27,008 bases of DNA from a virus: positions 1-27,008 of IMG/VR virus record IMGVR_UViG_3300032087_001990, one strand, 5' to 3'. Below, piece by piece: positions 1-8,800 of the stretch. The translations under genes and the position numbers were made by a program. Position 1 is the first letter of the stretch. Each line of letters starts with the position of its first letter. The notes below the pieces were generated by a model that was not told the DNA's origin, searched no databases, and saw only the letters and a program-made list of their open reading frames with translations.

Positions 1-392
1 AAAGCAATAGCACCGCCAGTATTCCAATTACCTCTTGTTTCATGTATCTCTGTAGAATCTCTTAAAAATCTTATTCTATTTTCTCTACTTGCTGTCGTTT
101 GATACATTCTTGCTGTAAATTGTAGTAATACTTTATTGGTTGCTTTTGTTGGTGTAAAAGTAAAAGAATACGCATCTTGGTATGTTGATGAAGATGTAGA
201 AAATGCAGAGTTAAATGCTTCATGTTTAAATTGTACAAGACTTCCAGCAGGGTAATCTGCTGTACTTCCATTAGTTAATACAGTTCCTGTATTATCAGGT
301 ATGTTTAATGTTCGATCTGTGTTGGTATTTGGAGCCTGAAAGGTTAGTGTTCCTGACCCTGAAGCGTTTCCTTGAATTCGTACATTGCTCAC
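1..392 (-). CDS. Tail-fibre-like structural protein, GTG start, partial at left edge
   Basis: An open frame of about 130 codons begins with GTG at 392-390, three bases after the stop of the upstream gene, and runs off the window edge. Its first residues (VSNVRIQGNASGSGTLTFQ, then APNTNTDRTLNIPDNTGTV) closely match the start of the protein at 1643-2236 (MSQIKLSPNASGTGVFTID, then APNSNTNRTLTLSD), so the two share an N-terminal module and probably an attachment point on the fibre. The rest, with runs such as FTPTKATNKVLLQFTARMYQ, looks like a beta-rich head domain common in marine phage fibre proteins. The only ATG nearby (385) is in another frame that closes after 13 codons, so GTG is the likely start. 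The role as a distal tail adhesin is inferred from the paralogy and the fibre-gene neighbourhood. The C-terminus is not in this window. Confidence 0.75.
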   Translation of the reverse strand, partial: MSNVRIQGNASGSGTLTFQAPNTNTDRTLNIPDNTGTVLTNGSTADYPAGSLVQFKHEAFNSAFSTSSSTYQDAYSFTFTPTKATNKVLLQFTARMYQTTASRENRIRFLRDSTEIHETRGNWNTGGAIA

Positions 393-395
393 TTG

Positions 396-578
396 TTACT
401 CTGCCTCTGCGATTGTGAGTGTACCTGCATCAACTTGACGCATGATTTCGTTGTAGTGTCTGTTTCCAACTTTTAATGGAACACACATTTCTTCTCCATC
501 TACTAAACATTTAATACCTATATTTGTTTCAGTATCTGTAAAAGAATCTCTGTAATATTGTGCATTTGTAATATTCAT
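396..578 (-). CDS. Small protein of the tail-fibre cassette, unknown function
   Basis: A 60-residue acidic protein of 60 codons with an ATG start; its stop is three bases before the GTG of the next gene and its start lies just beyond the stop of the 581-1630 gene. The C-terminal half (NRHYNEIMRQVDAGTLTIAE) resembles a small protein I recall near fibre genes in marine T4-like phages, but I know no function for it. There is no signal peptide or membrane segment. The position inside a run of fibre genes suggests a chaperone or accessory role in fibre assembly; that is inference only. Confidence 0.7.
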   Translation of the reverse strand: MNITNAQYYRDSFTDTETNIGIKCLVDGEEMCVPLKVGNRHYNEIMRQVDAGTLTIAEAE

Positions 579-580
579 TT

Positions 581-1630
581 TTATAACTCCGAATCAAATA
601 ATATAAAAGATAATCCAACATTATATTGTCTTAATATGCCAGGTCTACCAGCAGTTAATCCAGAAGCCGATGCAGTAGCAGATATTGAATGTGGAGTTAT
701 GTGACTAGCACTTATACTGGTTACTACATAACTAGATACTCCATCAATGATTTGAAATCTACCAGCAGTTTGAAAAGAAACAGATGGGTCATCTCTCAAT
801 ACAACTGGAGGTCTAACAACAGCATTGCAGGCAGAAGCTGAAGTAGTTCCAGAACCATAAGGGGCAAAATCCTCATTAGTGGAAAACATATAGCAATACC
901 TTTGACAATCTAATAATTGCTGACCATAACTTTTTCTTTCAAAGGTTGAATTAGTTGGCGATTTTTCAAGTTGGACATCTGTAATGTAAAGAAACTCACC
1001 AGCACTAGTCGTAGTTACATCACTCCAAATGAACACCACTACATTCTTTGCACCTGATGTGTCAATCGTAGCAGTTGTAGTATAAGTAGCATAACTAGTT
1101 GTTAAGTTTAAATTCGCTGGAGTGTTTTCATAGGTGTAATTTGTAGCAAGTGTTGGGTCAGTTCCCTCTGCACCCCAAGCAGATATTATATCATCTGTAA
1201 GAGTATCAGCAGTTCCGTCCCATGCAATAATGGCACACTTAACATTATCTAAATTAGTAGTGCTAGATACTTTTGCTTTGAAAGATAAAGTAACTTCTTG
1301 ACCAATTAAATCAACACAATTTATCTGCTCAATCTTTTGTGCAATACCAAACTTTTTATTAGCTGTTTCTACATCTAGTGCAATGGCATACAGTTGATTG
1401 GTTGGAACAGTTGTTGTTTCTTGAGTTATATCTACTACATCATTACCATCACTAAATAACTGCCATCTGTCTAAAGTATATTTAGTATCATTGTTTTTAC
1501 TATCAGTAGAGGTATATGTGGATGACCTTTGATTCACAGAAAAATCTCCATTAATGACTTTGTTTCTTTCAGAAAGAATATATTCTGTTCCATTTCTGTG
1601 TTGTAATGTATCTACTTTTAATGTACTCAT
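581..1630 (-). CDS. Tail-fibre/adhesin structural protein
   Basis: A 349-residue protein preceded by a good ribosome site (AAAAAGGATAATAA before ATG). The first residues (MSTLKVDTLQHRNGTEYIL) form a short fibre-attachment-like segment. Residues about 25-235 contain a beta-sandwich-like region (NKVINGDFSVNQR, then YTLDRWQLFSDG, later VTLSFKAKVSS and FLYITDVQLEKS) of the kind seen in carbohydrate-binding-like domains of phage fibres. The stretch QLEKSPTNSTFERKSYGQQL followed by LLDCQRYCYMF is one I recall as recurring in marine phage fibre proteins. The C-terminal ~100 residues probably form the receptor-facing tip. The sequence shows the NGDF...W...QLE pattern; glycan binding at the host surface is inferred from similar proteins. 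Confidence 0.75.
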   Translation of the reverse strand: MSTLKVDTLQHRNGTEYILSERNKVINGDFSVNQRSSTYTSTDSKNNDTKYTLDRWQLFSDGNDVVDITQETTTVPTNQLYAIALDVETANKKFGIAQKIEQINCVDLIGQEVTLSFKAKVSSTTNLDNVKCAIIAWDGTADTLTDDIISAWGAEGTDPTLATNYTYENTPANLNLTTSYATYTTTATIDTSGAKNVVVFIWSDVTTTSAGEFLYITDVQLEKSPTNSTFERKSYGQQLLDCQRYCYMFSTNEDFAPYGSGTTSASACNAVVRPPVVLRDDPSVSFQTAGRFQIIDGVSSYVVTSISASHITPHSISATASASGLTAGRPGILRQYNVGLSFILFDSEL

Positions 1631-1642
1631 TTATTATCCTTT

Positions 1643-2236
1643 TTATCCTAGCAACCAACCAGACCAAACTGATGTTCCAGAATTGATATCTATTTGACTA
1701 CCACCTACTGAAGATGCTATTTGACAATATAACTCATCAGCAGCAGTTAGTAAAAAAACACCAGAAAAAACTATTTGGTTATAATCTGAATCTCCTGATT
1801 CATTAGAAATTGTATTAAGAACCTCATGGATTTGACCACTTTGATTGTATAGTCTTAATCTCATATATCTACCACTATCAGAAGATGATGTAGAATAAGT
1901 AGTATTTGCCATCATATAATATCCAGTAACAGGCACAACAAATTTATAAGTTGTTGTATTAAAATTATTTCCTAAATCAAATCTAGTTCCACTATTGGTA
2001 GCACTTCCACTATCATTTGCATAAGGAATAGTATAATCTGTGGCTGCATCTACAATAGTAAGAGCATCATTACTAACTCTAAAACCTACTTTTGTTGTTG
2101 ATGGAGTTTCGTGAACATAATTTAAATCTTTATCAGAATCTGATAGTGTTAATGTTCGATTAGTGTTACTATTTGGAGCATCTATCGTGAACACCCCTGT
2201 GCCACTAGCGTTTGGACTCAATTTTATTTGTGACAT
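1643..2236 (-). CDS. C1q-like head-domain fibre protein
   Basis: A 197-residue protein with a ribosome site (GAGGAATAAAGT) embedded in the end of the upstream gene. Residues 1-35 match the N-terminus of the partial gene at the left edge. Residues about 45-197 look like a C1q/TNF-like jelly-roll: VGFRVSNDALTI, a FDLGNNFN turn, KFVVPVTGYYMMAN, FSGVFLLTAADELYCQI, and a terminal SGWLLG. The pattern of a V-P-V-x-G-Y-Y strand followed by a polar strand and a hydrophobic last strand is typical of C1q domains, which trimerise. It probably forms a trimeric receptor-binding tip on a fibre. The fold assignment comes from sequence pattern; the binding partner is unknown. Confidence 0.75.
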   Translation of the reverse strand: MSQIKLSPNASGTGVFTIDAPNSNTNRTLTLSDSDKDLNYVHETPSTTKVGFRVSNDALTIVDAATDYTIPYANDSGSATNSGTRFDLGNNFNTTTYKFVVPVTGYYMMANTTYSTSSSDSGRYMRLRLYNQSGQIHEVLNTISNESGDSDYNQIVFSGVFLLTAADELYCQIASSVGGSQIDINSGTSVWSGWLLG

Positions 2237-2239
2237 ACT

Positions 2240-2500
2240 TTATTCCTCATCTTCTGCTTCTATTCTTGCTTGTCTTTGAGCAGCAGTTTCAAGGTTAGCA
2301 GCCATAACTATTTCATCATCAGTACCTGATACAGTTCCTCCTTCTGCTCTTATTCTTGTTATTTCACTATCAACAACTCTTTTTATAACCTTTTTACATT
2401 TGACTTTAACAGCGTTTTCAATCCATTGTTGTGGTGAAATACATTCATATGCTAATGCTTTATTTTCAGCATCTGTTAATGTGATTGTATAATCTGTCAT
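2240..2500 (-). CDS. Small fibre-cassette protein, unknown function
   Basis: An 86-residue protein, ATG preceded by AAGGAAATATT. The N-terminus (MTDYTITLTDAENKALAYEC) followed by ISPQQWIENAVKVKC resembles a small protein that I recall next to fibre genes of several marine phages, without an assigned function. The C-terminus (ETAAQRQARIEAEDEE) is highly charged and likely helical. It lies three bases from the next gene, whose ribosome site is inside its last codons, so the two are probably translated together. A fibre-folding or assembly helper is possible; nothing in the sequence proves it. Confidence 0.7.
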   Translation of the reverse strand: MTDYTITLTDAENKALAYECISPQQWIENAVKVKCKKVIKRVVDSEITRIRAEGGTVSGTDDEIVMAANLETAAQRQARIEAEDEE

Positions 2501-2512
2501 AATATTTCCTTT

Positions 2513-3082
2513 CTATCCTATTAAAGCAACTGCAAAATGACCGAGACCTGAAGATAATAAAGTTCCCATTTGAATAGTGCCTGAATTTACAAGAACTTCA
2601 ACATAATCATTTGCGTCCATGTAAACAACAGCACAGGATGTAAATCTATTGCTATAACTTTCAGACCCTTCTCTACCTACTCTTGAAACTCTACCTACAC
2701 CATTGACATTTATATCTACCACTCCTGATGTATTCTGCTCAGTACCAAATTGAAAAGTAATAACATAAAAACCATCAACAGGTGCAGTAAATATTCCCGC
2801 TGATAAATCACCTCCAGCATCTCGTACTACATTAGTATAAAAGCCTGATATATTTCCGCTAGTATAATTTGTTCTAGTGCCAGATGGTAAATTTGCGAAA
2901 CATCCAGTTTGATTAGGTTTTAAAACATTTCCTGAACTATCAATATGAATACTATTTGCTGTAGCACTTGAATCAATGTTCAAAGGATAATTTGTGCCTG
3001 AACCTACTACAGCACCAGATGCAGTTGGAACTGTGAGATTGTTTATACTTCCATTTCCTGTTCCACTTAATGATAGTGCCAT
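2513..3082 (-). CDS. C1q-like head-domain fibre protein
   Basis: A 189-residue protein with a strong ribosome site (AAAGGGGAAAAATAA). The N-terminus (MALSLSGTGNGSINNLTVP) and the region YPLNIDSSATANSIHIDSSG resemble fibre stalk/attachment segments of marine phages. Residues about 60-189 form a C1q-like domain: GIFTAPVDGFYVITFQFGT, then VDINVNGVGRVSR, CAVVYMDANDYVEVLVNSG, and a terminal HFAVALIG. A second C1q-like protein is encoded at 1643-2236, so the phage may display alternative or layered tips. The fold is inferred from the pattern; a role in host recognition is inferred from context. Confidence 0.75.
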   Translation of the reverse strand: MALSLSGTGNGSINNLTVPTASGAVVGSGTNYPLNIDSSATANSIHIDSSGNVLKPNQTGCFANLPSGTRTNYTSGNISGFYTNVVRDAGGDLSAGIFTAPVDGFYVITFQFGTEQNTSGVVDINVNGVGRVSRVGREGSESYSNRFTSCAVVYMDANDYVEVLVNSGTIQMGTLLSSGLGHFAVALIG

Positions 3083-3095
3083 TTATTTTTCCCCT

Positions 3096-3845
3096 TTAAA
3101 CTATTGTCCATACTGAGCCAGCAGGTATTGTTACAGTAACACCTGAATTTACTGTGATGGGCCCAGCACTCATTGCATTTCTATTTGTTGTAATTGTGTA
3201 ATCACCAGTAACATTTTGGTCATTTTCATAGAATACAGGATTTCCAGCAGCTCCTGTAGCACCGCCACCAACTGCACCCCATGCCGTTCCATCATAACCT
3301 TCAAAAACATTATCATCTGTATTAAATCTAAATTTACCTGAAACACCTGTTCCTCTATCTGAAGTTCCACCTTTTGGAACTGTAACTGAATCTGTTCCAG
3401 GCAATACTATGTTATCTTCTAACTTTGCAGAAGTAACATTTGAATCTGCAATTTTAACTGTAGTAACATTTGAGTCTGCGATTTTATCAGTAGTAACATT
3501 TAAATTTGCAATTTTAGCAGTGGTAACATTTGAATCTGCAATTTTAACAGTAGTTACTGCACCATTTTCAAGTATAGCAGTTGCATTTAAACTATCTAAT
3601 GGTCTACCAAGATAAAGAATAAAAATTCTAGACGCATTTGCAGGAGCACTTGCAAATGTAATATTTAAACCAGAAACTGTATAAGAATATTCTGGTTCTT
3701 GAATAATCGCATCTAAAGAAACTAAAATTTGAGATGCAATAGCAATAGTATAATCTAGTGCGAAAGTGGTTGTACTTCCATCACCAGTAATAACTTGTCT
3801 GTGATATGCACCGTAACTTGGTTGATTTCCTAAATAATTACTCAT
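3096..3845 (-). CDS. Tail-fibre protein with adapter domain and 10-residue repeats
   Basis: A 249-residue protein. Residues about 15-85 form an adapter-like domain (GDGSTTTFALDYTIAIASQI, then YSYTVSGLNITFASAPANAS, then RIFILYLGRPL), similar to the N-terminal virion-anchoring domain of T7-type fibres and to the three modules of the upstream protein. Residues about 95-145 are five to six tandem 10-residue repeats of the type NVTTxKIADS, a shaft motif known from many phage fibres. A region like GTSDRGTGVSGKFRFNTDDN follows, with VFEGYDGTAWGAVG, and the C-terminal ~45 residues (NPVFYENDQNVTGDYTITTN onward) end in a short beta-rich tip. A late promoter box lies 22 bases upstream of the start codon. 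It is a structural fibre protein with good confidence; its order on the virion is not known. Confidence 0.8.
   Translation of the reverse strand: MSNYLGNQPSYGAYHRQVITGDGSTTTFALDYTIAIASQILVSLDAIIQEPEYSYTVSGLNITFASAPANASRIFILYLGRPLDSLNATAILENGAVTTVKIADSNVTTAKIANLNVTTDKIADSNVTTVKIADSNVTSAKLEDNIVLPGTDSVTVPKGGTSDRGTGVSGKFRFNTDDNVFEGYDGTAWGAVGGGATGAAGNPVFYENDQNVTGDYTITTNRNAMSAGPITVNSGVTVTIPAGSVWTIV
3433..3552 (-). repeat. 30-bp tandem repeats encoding a fibre shaft
   Basis: Four near-identical units of 30 bases begin at 3433, 3463, 3493 and 3523 on the plus strand with GTAACATTT or a close variant, and decayed copies flank them. The 30-base period keeps the frame and encodes ten residues per unit (NVTTxKIADS) in the fibre protein. 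The units are contiguous, without spacers. Confidence 0.85.
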
Positions 3846-3866
3846 TAATTTTTATTCCTTTAATTT

Positions 3867-3874
3867 TATTTATA
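3867..3874 (-). promoter_or_regulatory. T4-type late promoter box
   Basis: The minus strand reads TTATAAATAAAAT, an exact TATAAATA late box, ending 22 bases before the ATG at 3845. It overlaps the stop codon of the preceding gene. The same spacing is seen for the box before gp5. T4 late boxes are recognised by the phage late sigma factor; use here is inferred. Confidence 0.65.
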
Positions 3875-4670
3875 ACTGGTATCTAACCATAATGTCTGAA
3901 TTGTTTAACGGTGTAAATGTAAATGTTAATACTGCACCAGATATTGTATAGTCATCAGTAGGTTGCATACAAGTACCATTATAATATACAAAAGCATTAT
4001 TTGTTGTTACTGCATTTGATAATGTAAAAATAGATGTTGAACCATTACCACTAAAAGTATCTAACTGATAATCTGGGCCTCTACGAAGAACACCTCTAAC
4101 ACCTAAATGTTTTACTAAAATAACAGCTGCAGATGCAGGTGCAGATGTAAATGTTAATGTTGCACTTGATAATGAAAAATCTGTGGTTGATTGTTGAACA
4201 GAACCATTAACTGAAACTAAAATTGAATTTGCATTAGGTGGAGTTTCTGAAAGAGTAAACGCAGTTGTTGAAGCATCACCTGTAAAACTATCTGTTGTAA
4301 ATGATTTTAAATTTGCAGATAATGCTGTATCAGTAACAGAACCAGTTGGTGGTGTATTACTTACATTTGCATAACCTCTATGAATCACATAAATTGATGC
4401 ACTACCACTTGGTGCAGATGCAAATTTTAAAATTTTAGGTTGTGCGTCTGCTGTTTGATGAATAGTATAATCAGCAGTAGGTTCTTGTACTACATTATCA
4501 ACTACTACTAATAAACCTGTTGCAACTGAACCAGGCACAGCTAAATCTAAAACTTTAGAATTTGCATGACCGTTGTTTGTACCAAGTGCAGAACCTAGAA
4601 AATCTTCTTTTTTGAAAGTGGGTGCAAGTTGATTAACATATGGTACACCCATATATGATTCATTTGACAT
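3870..4670 (-). CDS. Tail-fibre protein built from three adapter-like modules
   Basis: A 266-residue protein, ATG preceded by AAGGAAATTTAA. It consists of three diverged copies of a ~65-75-residue beta-rich module. Copy 1 is at about residues 28-105 (VPGSVATGLLVVVDNVVQEP, then DYTIHQTADAQP and IYVIHRG). Copy 2 is at about 125-195 (SFTGDASTTAFTLSETPP, then SVNGSVQQSTTDFSLSSATL and VILVKHLG). Copy 3 is at about 205-266 (FSGNGSTSIFTLS, then YYNGTCMQPTDDYTISGAVL and IMVRYQL). Each has the order G-S-T-x-F-x-L, V-N-x-x-x-Q, D-Y/F-x-I/L, FTSAP, and a terminal hydrophobic strand. The same module forms the N-terminal domain of the 3096-3845 product. It is probably a fibre connector; polymer arrangement is unknown. 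Confidence 0.75.
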   Translation of the reverse strand: MSNESYMGVPYVNQLAPTFKKEDFLGSALGTNNGHANSKVLDLAVPGSVATGLLVVVDNVVQEPTADYTIHQTADAQPKILKFASAPSGSASIYVIHRGYANVSNTPPTGSVTDTALSANLKSFTTDSFTGDASTTAFTLSETPPNANSILVSVNGSVQQSTTDFSLSSATLTFTSAPASAAVILVKHLGVRGVLRRGPDYQLDTFSGNGSTSIFTLSNAVTTNNAFVYYNGTCMQPTDDYTISGAVLTFTFTPLNNSDIMVRYQL

Positions 4671-4680
4671 TTAAATTTCC

Positions 4681-5025
4681 TTATGTAACATCTTCTAAAA
4701 CTGAAGCAACTACATCAACTGTAGCCGCAGAAGCATAAATTTGAACTTTATCATCACCATTTAAAACAATCTTTTGTCCAGATACAACTTTTAATGTTGA
4801 ACCAACAGGTATAATTGCGTCTTTAACAATATGATAACTATTTGTTGAACTACTATCATATATTAAAACAGTTGCAGTAATAGAAGAAGTGCCAGTATTT
4901 GCAACATCTAATTCAATCAGAATAGAGTTTACTGTGCTACCATTATTTGCAGTATAAATGTCTGTTGGTGAACCTGAACTTGTAGAAACACTTGTTGCAA
5001 ATGCGTTTTTAAAATTATTAGCCAT
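4681..5025 (-). CDS. Small virion structural protein
   Basis: A 114-residue beta-rich protein with a ribosome site (ATAAGGAAAGAAATAAACA before ATG). The central pattern (DIYTANNGSTVNSILIELDV, then ITATVLIYDSSSTNSYHIVK, DAIIPVGSTLKVVSG, and NGDDKVQIYASAATVDVVAS) matches a family of short structural proteins that I recall near tail genes of marine phages: an IYTA...V strand, a charged pair followed by A-x-I-P-x-G-S, then an L-x-x-G-D/D-K-V-Q strand. No signal peptide or membrane segment is visible. It could be a fibre-attachment or decoration protein; the sequence does not distinguish these. Confidence 0.7.
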   Translation of the reverse strand: MANNFKNAFATSVSTSSGSPTDIYTANNGSTVNSILIELDVANTGTSSITATVLIYDSSSTNSYHIVKDAIIPVGSTLKVVSGQKIVLNGDDKVQIYASAATVDVVASVLEDVT

Positions 5026-5043
5026 TGTTTATTTCTTTCCTTA

Positions 5044-5577
5044 TTATCCTAATGCAATAGAAACTGCGATTGCAAAACCCTCTGTTCCAATGAAACCACC
5101 AGCTGTTGGAAATGCTAAATTACCTGTCATAGTACCACTACCATCAACTATGTTTCCTGTAATCGAAACACCTGTGTTTGTTGCTTCTATTTTTGTTGAA
5201 TTATTATACTTAATTGTAACACCTGAAGCACCATCTATATCAATACTATTATTACCATCAAGTAATAAATCACCTGTGCCGTTATGTGTAATGTAACTGT
5301 TTGAACCATCATGATACATTTGTAAATCGTCATCAGTACCAAATTTAATTCTTTCACTTGCAACTCCTGTTGAATCGTCAAAGTCAATAACAGTTGGTAA
5401 TAAGACTGAACTTAAACCTGATTCTAATGCTTGAATTGCTTCGATAACATCTGTTACTGCTCCACCGTTTATCGTTGATGGTAAGTTTGCAATATCACCT
5501 ACATCAGTTGCAAGTTCATTGAACTCTGTTCTCCATTGTTCAAAAGTAAAGGTTGCTGGTGTGTTTCTATCTGCCAT
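5044..5577 (-). CDS. Tail-fibre protein with beta-helix-like stalk
   Basis: A 177-residue protein whose ATG overlaps the preceding stop as TAATG. Residues 1-40 (TFTFEQWRTEFNELATDVGD) resemble the helical N-terminal anchor common in marine phage fibres. Residues about 65-140 contain IKFGTDDDLQMYHDGSNSYI, then THNGTGDLLLDG and ASGVTIKYNNSTKIEATNTG, a repeated short-strand pattern that I recall from fibre stalks of T4-like cyanophages. The C-terminus (GGFIGTEGFAIAVSIALG) is short and hydrophobic. It is a likely structural fibre component; receptor and position on the virion are unknown. Confidence 0.75.
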   Translation of the reverse strand: MADRNTPATFTFEQWRTEFNELATDVGDIANLPSTINGGAVTDVIEAIQALESGLSSVLLPTVIDFDDSTGVASERIKFGTDDDLQMYHDGSNSYITHNGTGDLLLDGNNSIDIDGASGVTIKYNNSTKIEATNTGVSITGNIVDGSGTMTGNLAFPTAGGFIGTEGFAIAVSIALG

Positions 5578-5804
5578 TATTCTTTATCCACTAATTTTAG
5601 TAAAAGAGATTTTATTTCATGCATCTCACATTTTAAATTATTTATATCTCGTACACAATCTCTTAATTCGTCTTTTTGTTTTTTAAATGCTTTTGATTTT
5701 GCAACTGCGGCTTGATATGCGTTCATATCAGTATTAACAACTCCTCTAGAATTTACATCTCTAGCAAGTTTTGGATAGTTTTCTACTTTAAGATATTCAG
5801 TCAT
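5577..5804 (-). CDS. Small coiled-coil protein, unknown function
   Basis: A 75-residue, lysine-rich protein. The first ~40 residues (VENYPKLARDVNSRGVVNTD, then MNAYQAAVAKSKAFKKQKDE) are followed by a likely short coiled coil (LRDCVRDINNLKCEMHEIKS, then LLLKLVDK). The ATG lies two bases after the stop of the giant structural gene without a clear ribosome site, so translation is probably coupled; its own stop overlaps the next start as TAATG. Proteins of this kind occur beside fibre and structural genes in marine T4-like phages as I recall, without known function. Confidence 0.7.
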   Translation of the reverse strand: MTEYLKVENYPKLARDVNSRGVVNTDMNAYQAAVAKSKAFKKQKDELRDCVRDINNLKCEMHEIKSLLLKLVDKE

Positions 5805-5805
5805 A

Positions 5806-8800
5806 TTATGTCGCTAATGCAATCGCTCTTATGTTTTTAATTCTTGGTGGTTCAGTAGAATTTGTTCCTTGCATACGAATCTTAATTGCAAAAGAAATAA
5901 ATTCCGATAAATCGTTTGCAGTAAATTCTCTTTCAACAAAATCGTAAAGATTTGCTGATGAGTTTACTGTTGTATCTGAAACACCAGTAGTATTAAAATA
6001 ATTCCAACCTAATTCATCAAAATCTGAAGCATCATCTGAACGAAGTATTTTATACATCACTTGAATTTCTGCACTATTGAATTTAACTGCATCAAATAAA
6101 ACTTTAATTGCAGTTGCAGGATTCTTTAATGTAACTTTTCTTGTACAATAAATTGCTTCGTTCTTATCACCATCTGGTTCTTCAGGGCCGATATACTCAT
6201 CTGTTGGGAAATAATTTGCTGAACTATCAACATTATCTAATCTGTTTGCAACACAAATTGCAACTTTTCTATCTAAATCAATAACTGGTGATAAGTTATC
6301 TTTAGTTGATGTCATAGTAAATGTTGAGAAGAATGATTTAGAACCTGATAATTCATTTGTTTCATTGATTGTTGAACAAACCATTCTTGGATTTTCAAAA
6401 TAATAATTATCATTTATTGGAACTGTTTCTGCACTTGCAGATGCAGCTAACTGGAATGATGTTTGAGAACCACTAACAGATGTTGAACTTGTTGTACGAA
6501 GTTTACAAGTCAATGTTGTATCTGGGAATTCAATAGTAGGAACTGCCATTTGAATACTATCAATCTGTGCATTTTCTGTTGCAGTAACACTTGAACCACC
6601 AACTGTTCCAGCTGAAGTAGCTGATGTTGTAGTTGTAATAGTATAATAATCAATACCAATATTACCTATTGCAGTATGTGTCTTATTAATTTCTGATAAA
6701 GGAACTCCTTTGACTTGATGTAATTCAACAGTAGCACCATCATCATGAGCAGAAGCAGTAGCTGAAGGACTACTTAAAGTGAAAGTTGTGTTACCAGAGA
6801 GAGTACCTAACAATACTTCATCATTAATTTTTATCTCCATAGCACCATTTACAAAATCAGCTGTTGAATTTATTGTTAATGATGTAGCACCTATTGATAC
6901 AGCACCATTTAATGTTGTTGTAATACCTTCAGAAACAACACCAGAAATTGTAACATTATTTGTTATTGAGTGCATATTATGATCTCTGTGATTTATCTTA
7001 ACCACAGTAGGTTGACTTGAATCTGCTAACATTCTAATTGGATTTGTTTCTAGTGTTTTAACAGGTAGTGCATCATTTGTTAATGTGATACTTGCTTGTT
7101 TTGATGTATCAAACTTTGCACGATATAAGTTAAACTTCAAATCTTCTAAATCGTATGCACTCCATGTTGTATTGTTCTGTGACTTAAACAATACACCAAG
7201 ATATGGTTGTTCTGAAACTAATCTACTACCACCAACATCTAATTCACCCATTCTAGAAATCCATGCAAGATATTTTACTGAATCTGTAAATAATACAATA
7301 CAATGTTCTACACCATTTTTTACATAGACTGGTTCGTCAAATGTAAATGTTGTAGCTACAGTTGCATCACTAGATGTACTAACATCAGCAGGTAATAAAG
7401 TTTTACTTCCATTTGGAACAACTTTAGTTGTTGGATAACCATTTTGCATTTCACGAATCTGACAAGTAACTGGAATGTTCTCATCTTTTTGTGAGAAGAA
7501 AATATCAACTTTAGTTAAGAACTCACCACCTTCTTGTTGAGGCATGAATGATTGTGCAAGCGGATCCCACCATCCAACGATTCTATCTCTAGTTACATTT
7601 CTATTTACATTTCTTCTTTCTGTAACTCGTCTAACTTCAATTCTTGCATTTCTTGTTGCAACAATAGATTCTTGAATTGTATTTAAAATACCAGTTGCAG
7701 AGAAAATTGCTTGTGCAAATGTTTCAGGGTCTGGAACTTGAACATTAGTTTGTGAAGATGTTAATCTAAAGTTTCTTTCTCCTGTTCTAAATTTAGGATT
7801 ACCAGAAACTTTAGGGTCTGGTAATGCAAATGTTCCTGATACTGAACCAGCTGCATCTGTAACTAAATCTCCACCAAGTGAACCACCAGTAGGTGTAACA
7901 TATGCACTAATTGCTTGTTTATCAAAGAAAGGATAAACTTTTGTAAGAGGTTTCATACCAGTTGCACTAAATGAAATATTTACTGCACGACAGAATGGTA
8001 TTAATGCACGAGCAATAATTCTATCACCTAATGATTCATAATCTATTTGAGTAACGATTGCAGTTTCAATACCTGAACGAGTTCTTCTACCAGTTTCTGT
8101 TCCAATACTTCTTTCAATTACTGGTCTAAATGGAACTTGGGGTCTTGCTCTTGCCCAACTCTTTTCTCTAAATTTCGTTGTACTTGTTGCATGAAATCCT
8201 GTCCATTGTGTTTGCCATGCGTTCCAAACTGTTCCAAGTGAGTTTCTATTCTCTGCAAGAACAGTATCAAAGTTACCTTCTTTATTGATAATTAAATCAG
8301 GAGCTCTTTCAGTTTCAAACCAACTATCACCTGATGGTGTTAGTTTACAAATACCAGTCCATGCAAATGATAAAACAGGATTTAAGTTTTCAACTCTAGT
8401 TGCATAAACTTGTGATGCAGTAATTGTATGAGTATAAGGTAATGTTAGAATATCACCAGTCTTTTGGTAATTATCATTTGTTCTATCTGCATCAGTTAAG
8501 TTTTCTTCTGATAATGAAATACCTTTCATGAAATACTTCGGTCGCATTTCTTTGTTTTCCATATCCATTGCAACACGATAGTCAGGGTGTTTCACATCAC
8601 CAGTATTGTGACCTGCACAATTATCAACTAAAAATCCAGACTTGAATCTATCAAGACCATTTGAATCTTGTATCTGTAAAGATTCTGCATCTTTCTCTAA
8701 AAGATTTAATGCAGTATAATATTCCATATTATTAATTCTTGATTCAAGATTACCAATGTCTTTCATAGTATATCGTTTATTATTAAATGTAGTATGAGAA

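Noticed and set aside
3433-3552. Regular 30-bp repeats resembling a CRISPR array
   Set aside because: Units are contiguous without spacers, lie in frame in a fibre gene and encode a known type of shaft repeat.
5639-5646. TATAAATA late box on the minus strand
   Set aside because: It lies inside the small coiled-coil gene, 62 bases before the next start, outside the 20-28 base spacing of the other boxes. It could be chance in AT-rich DNA.
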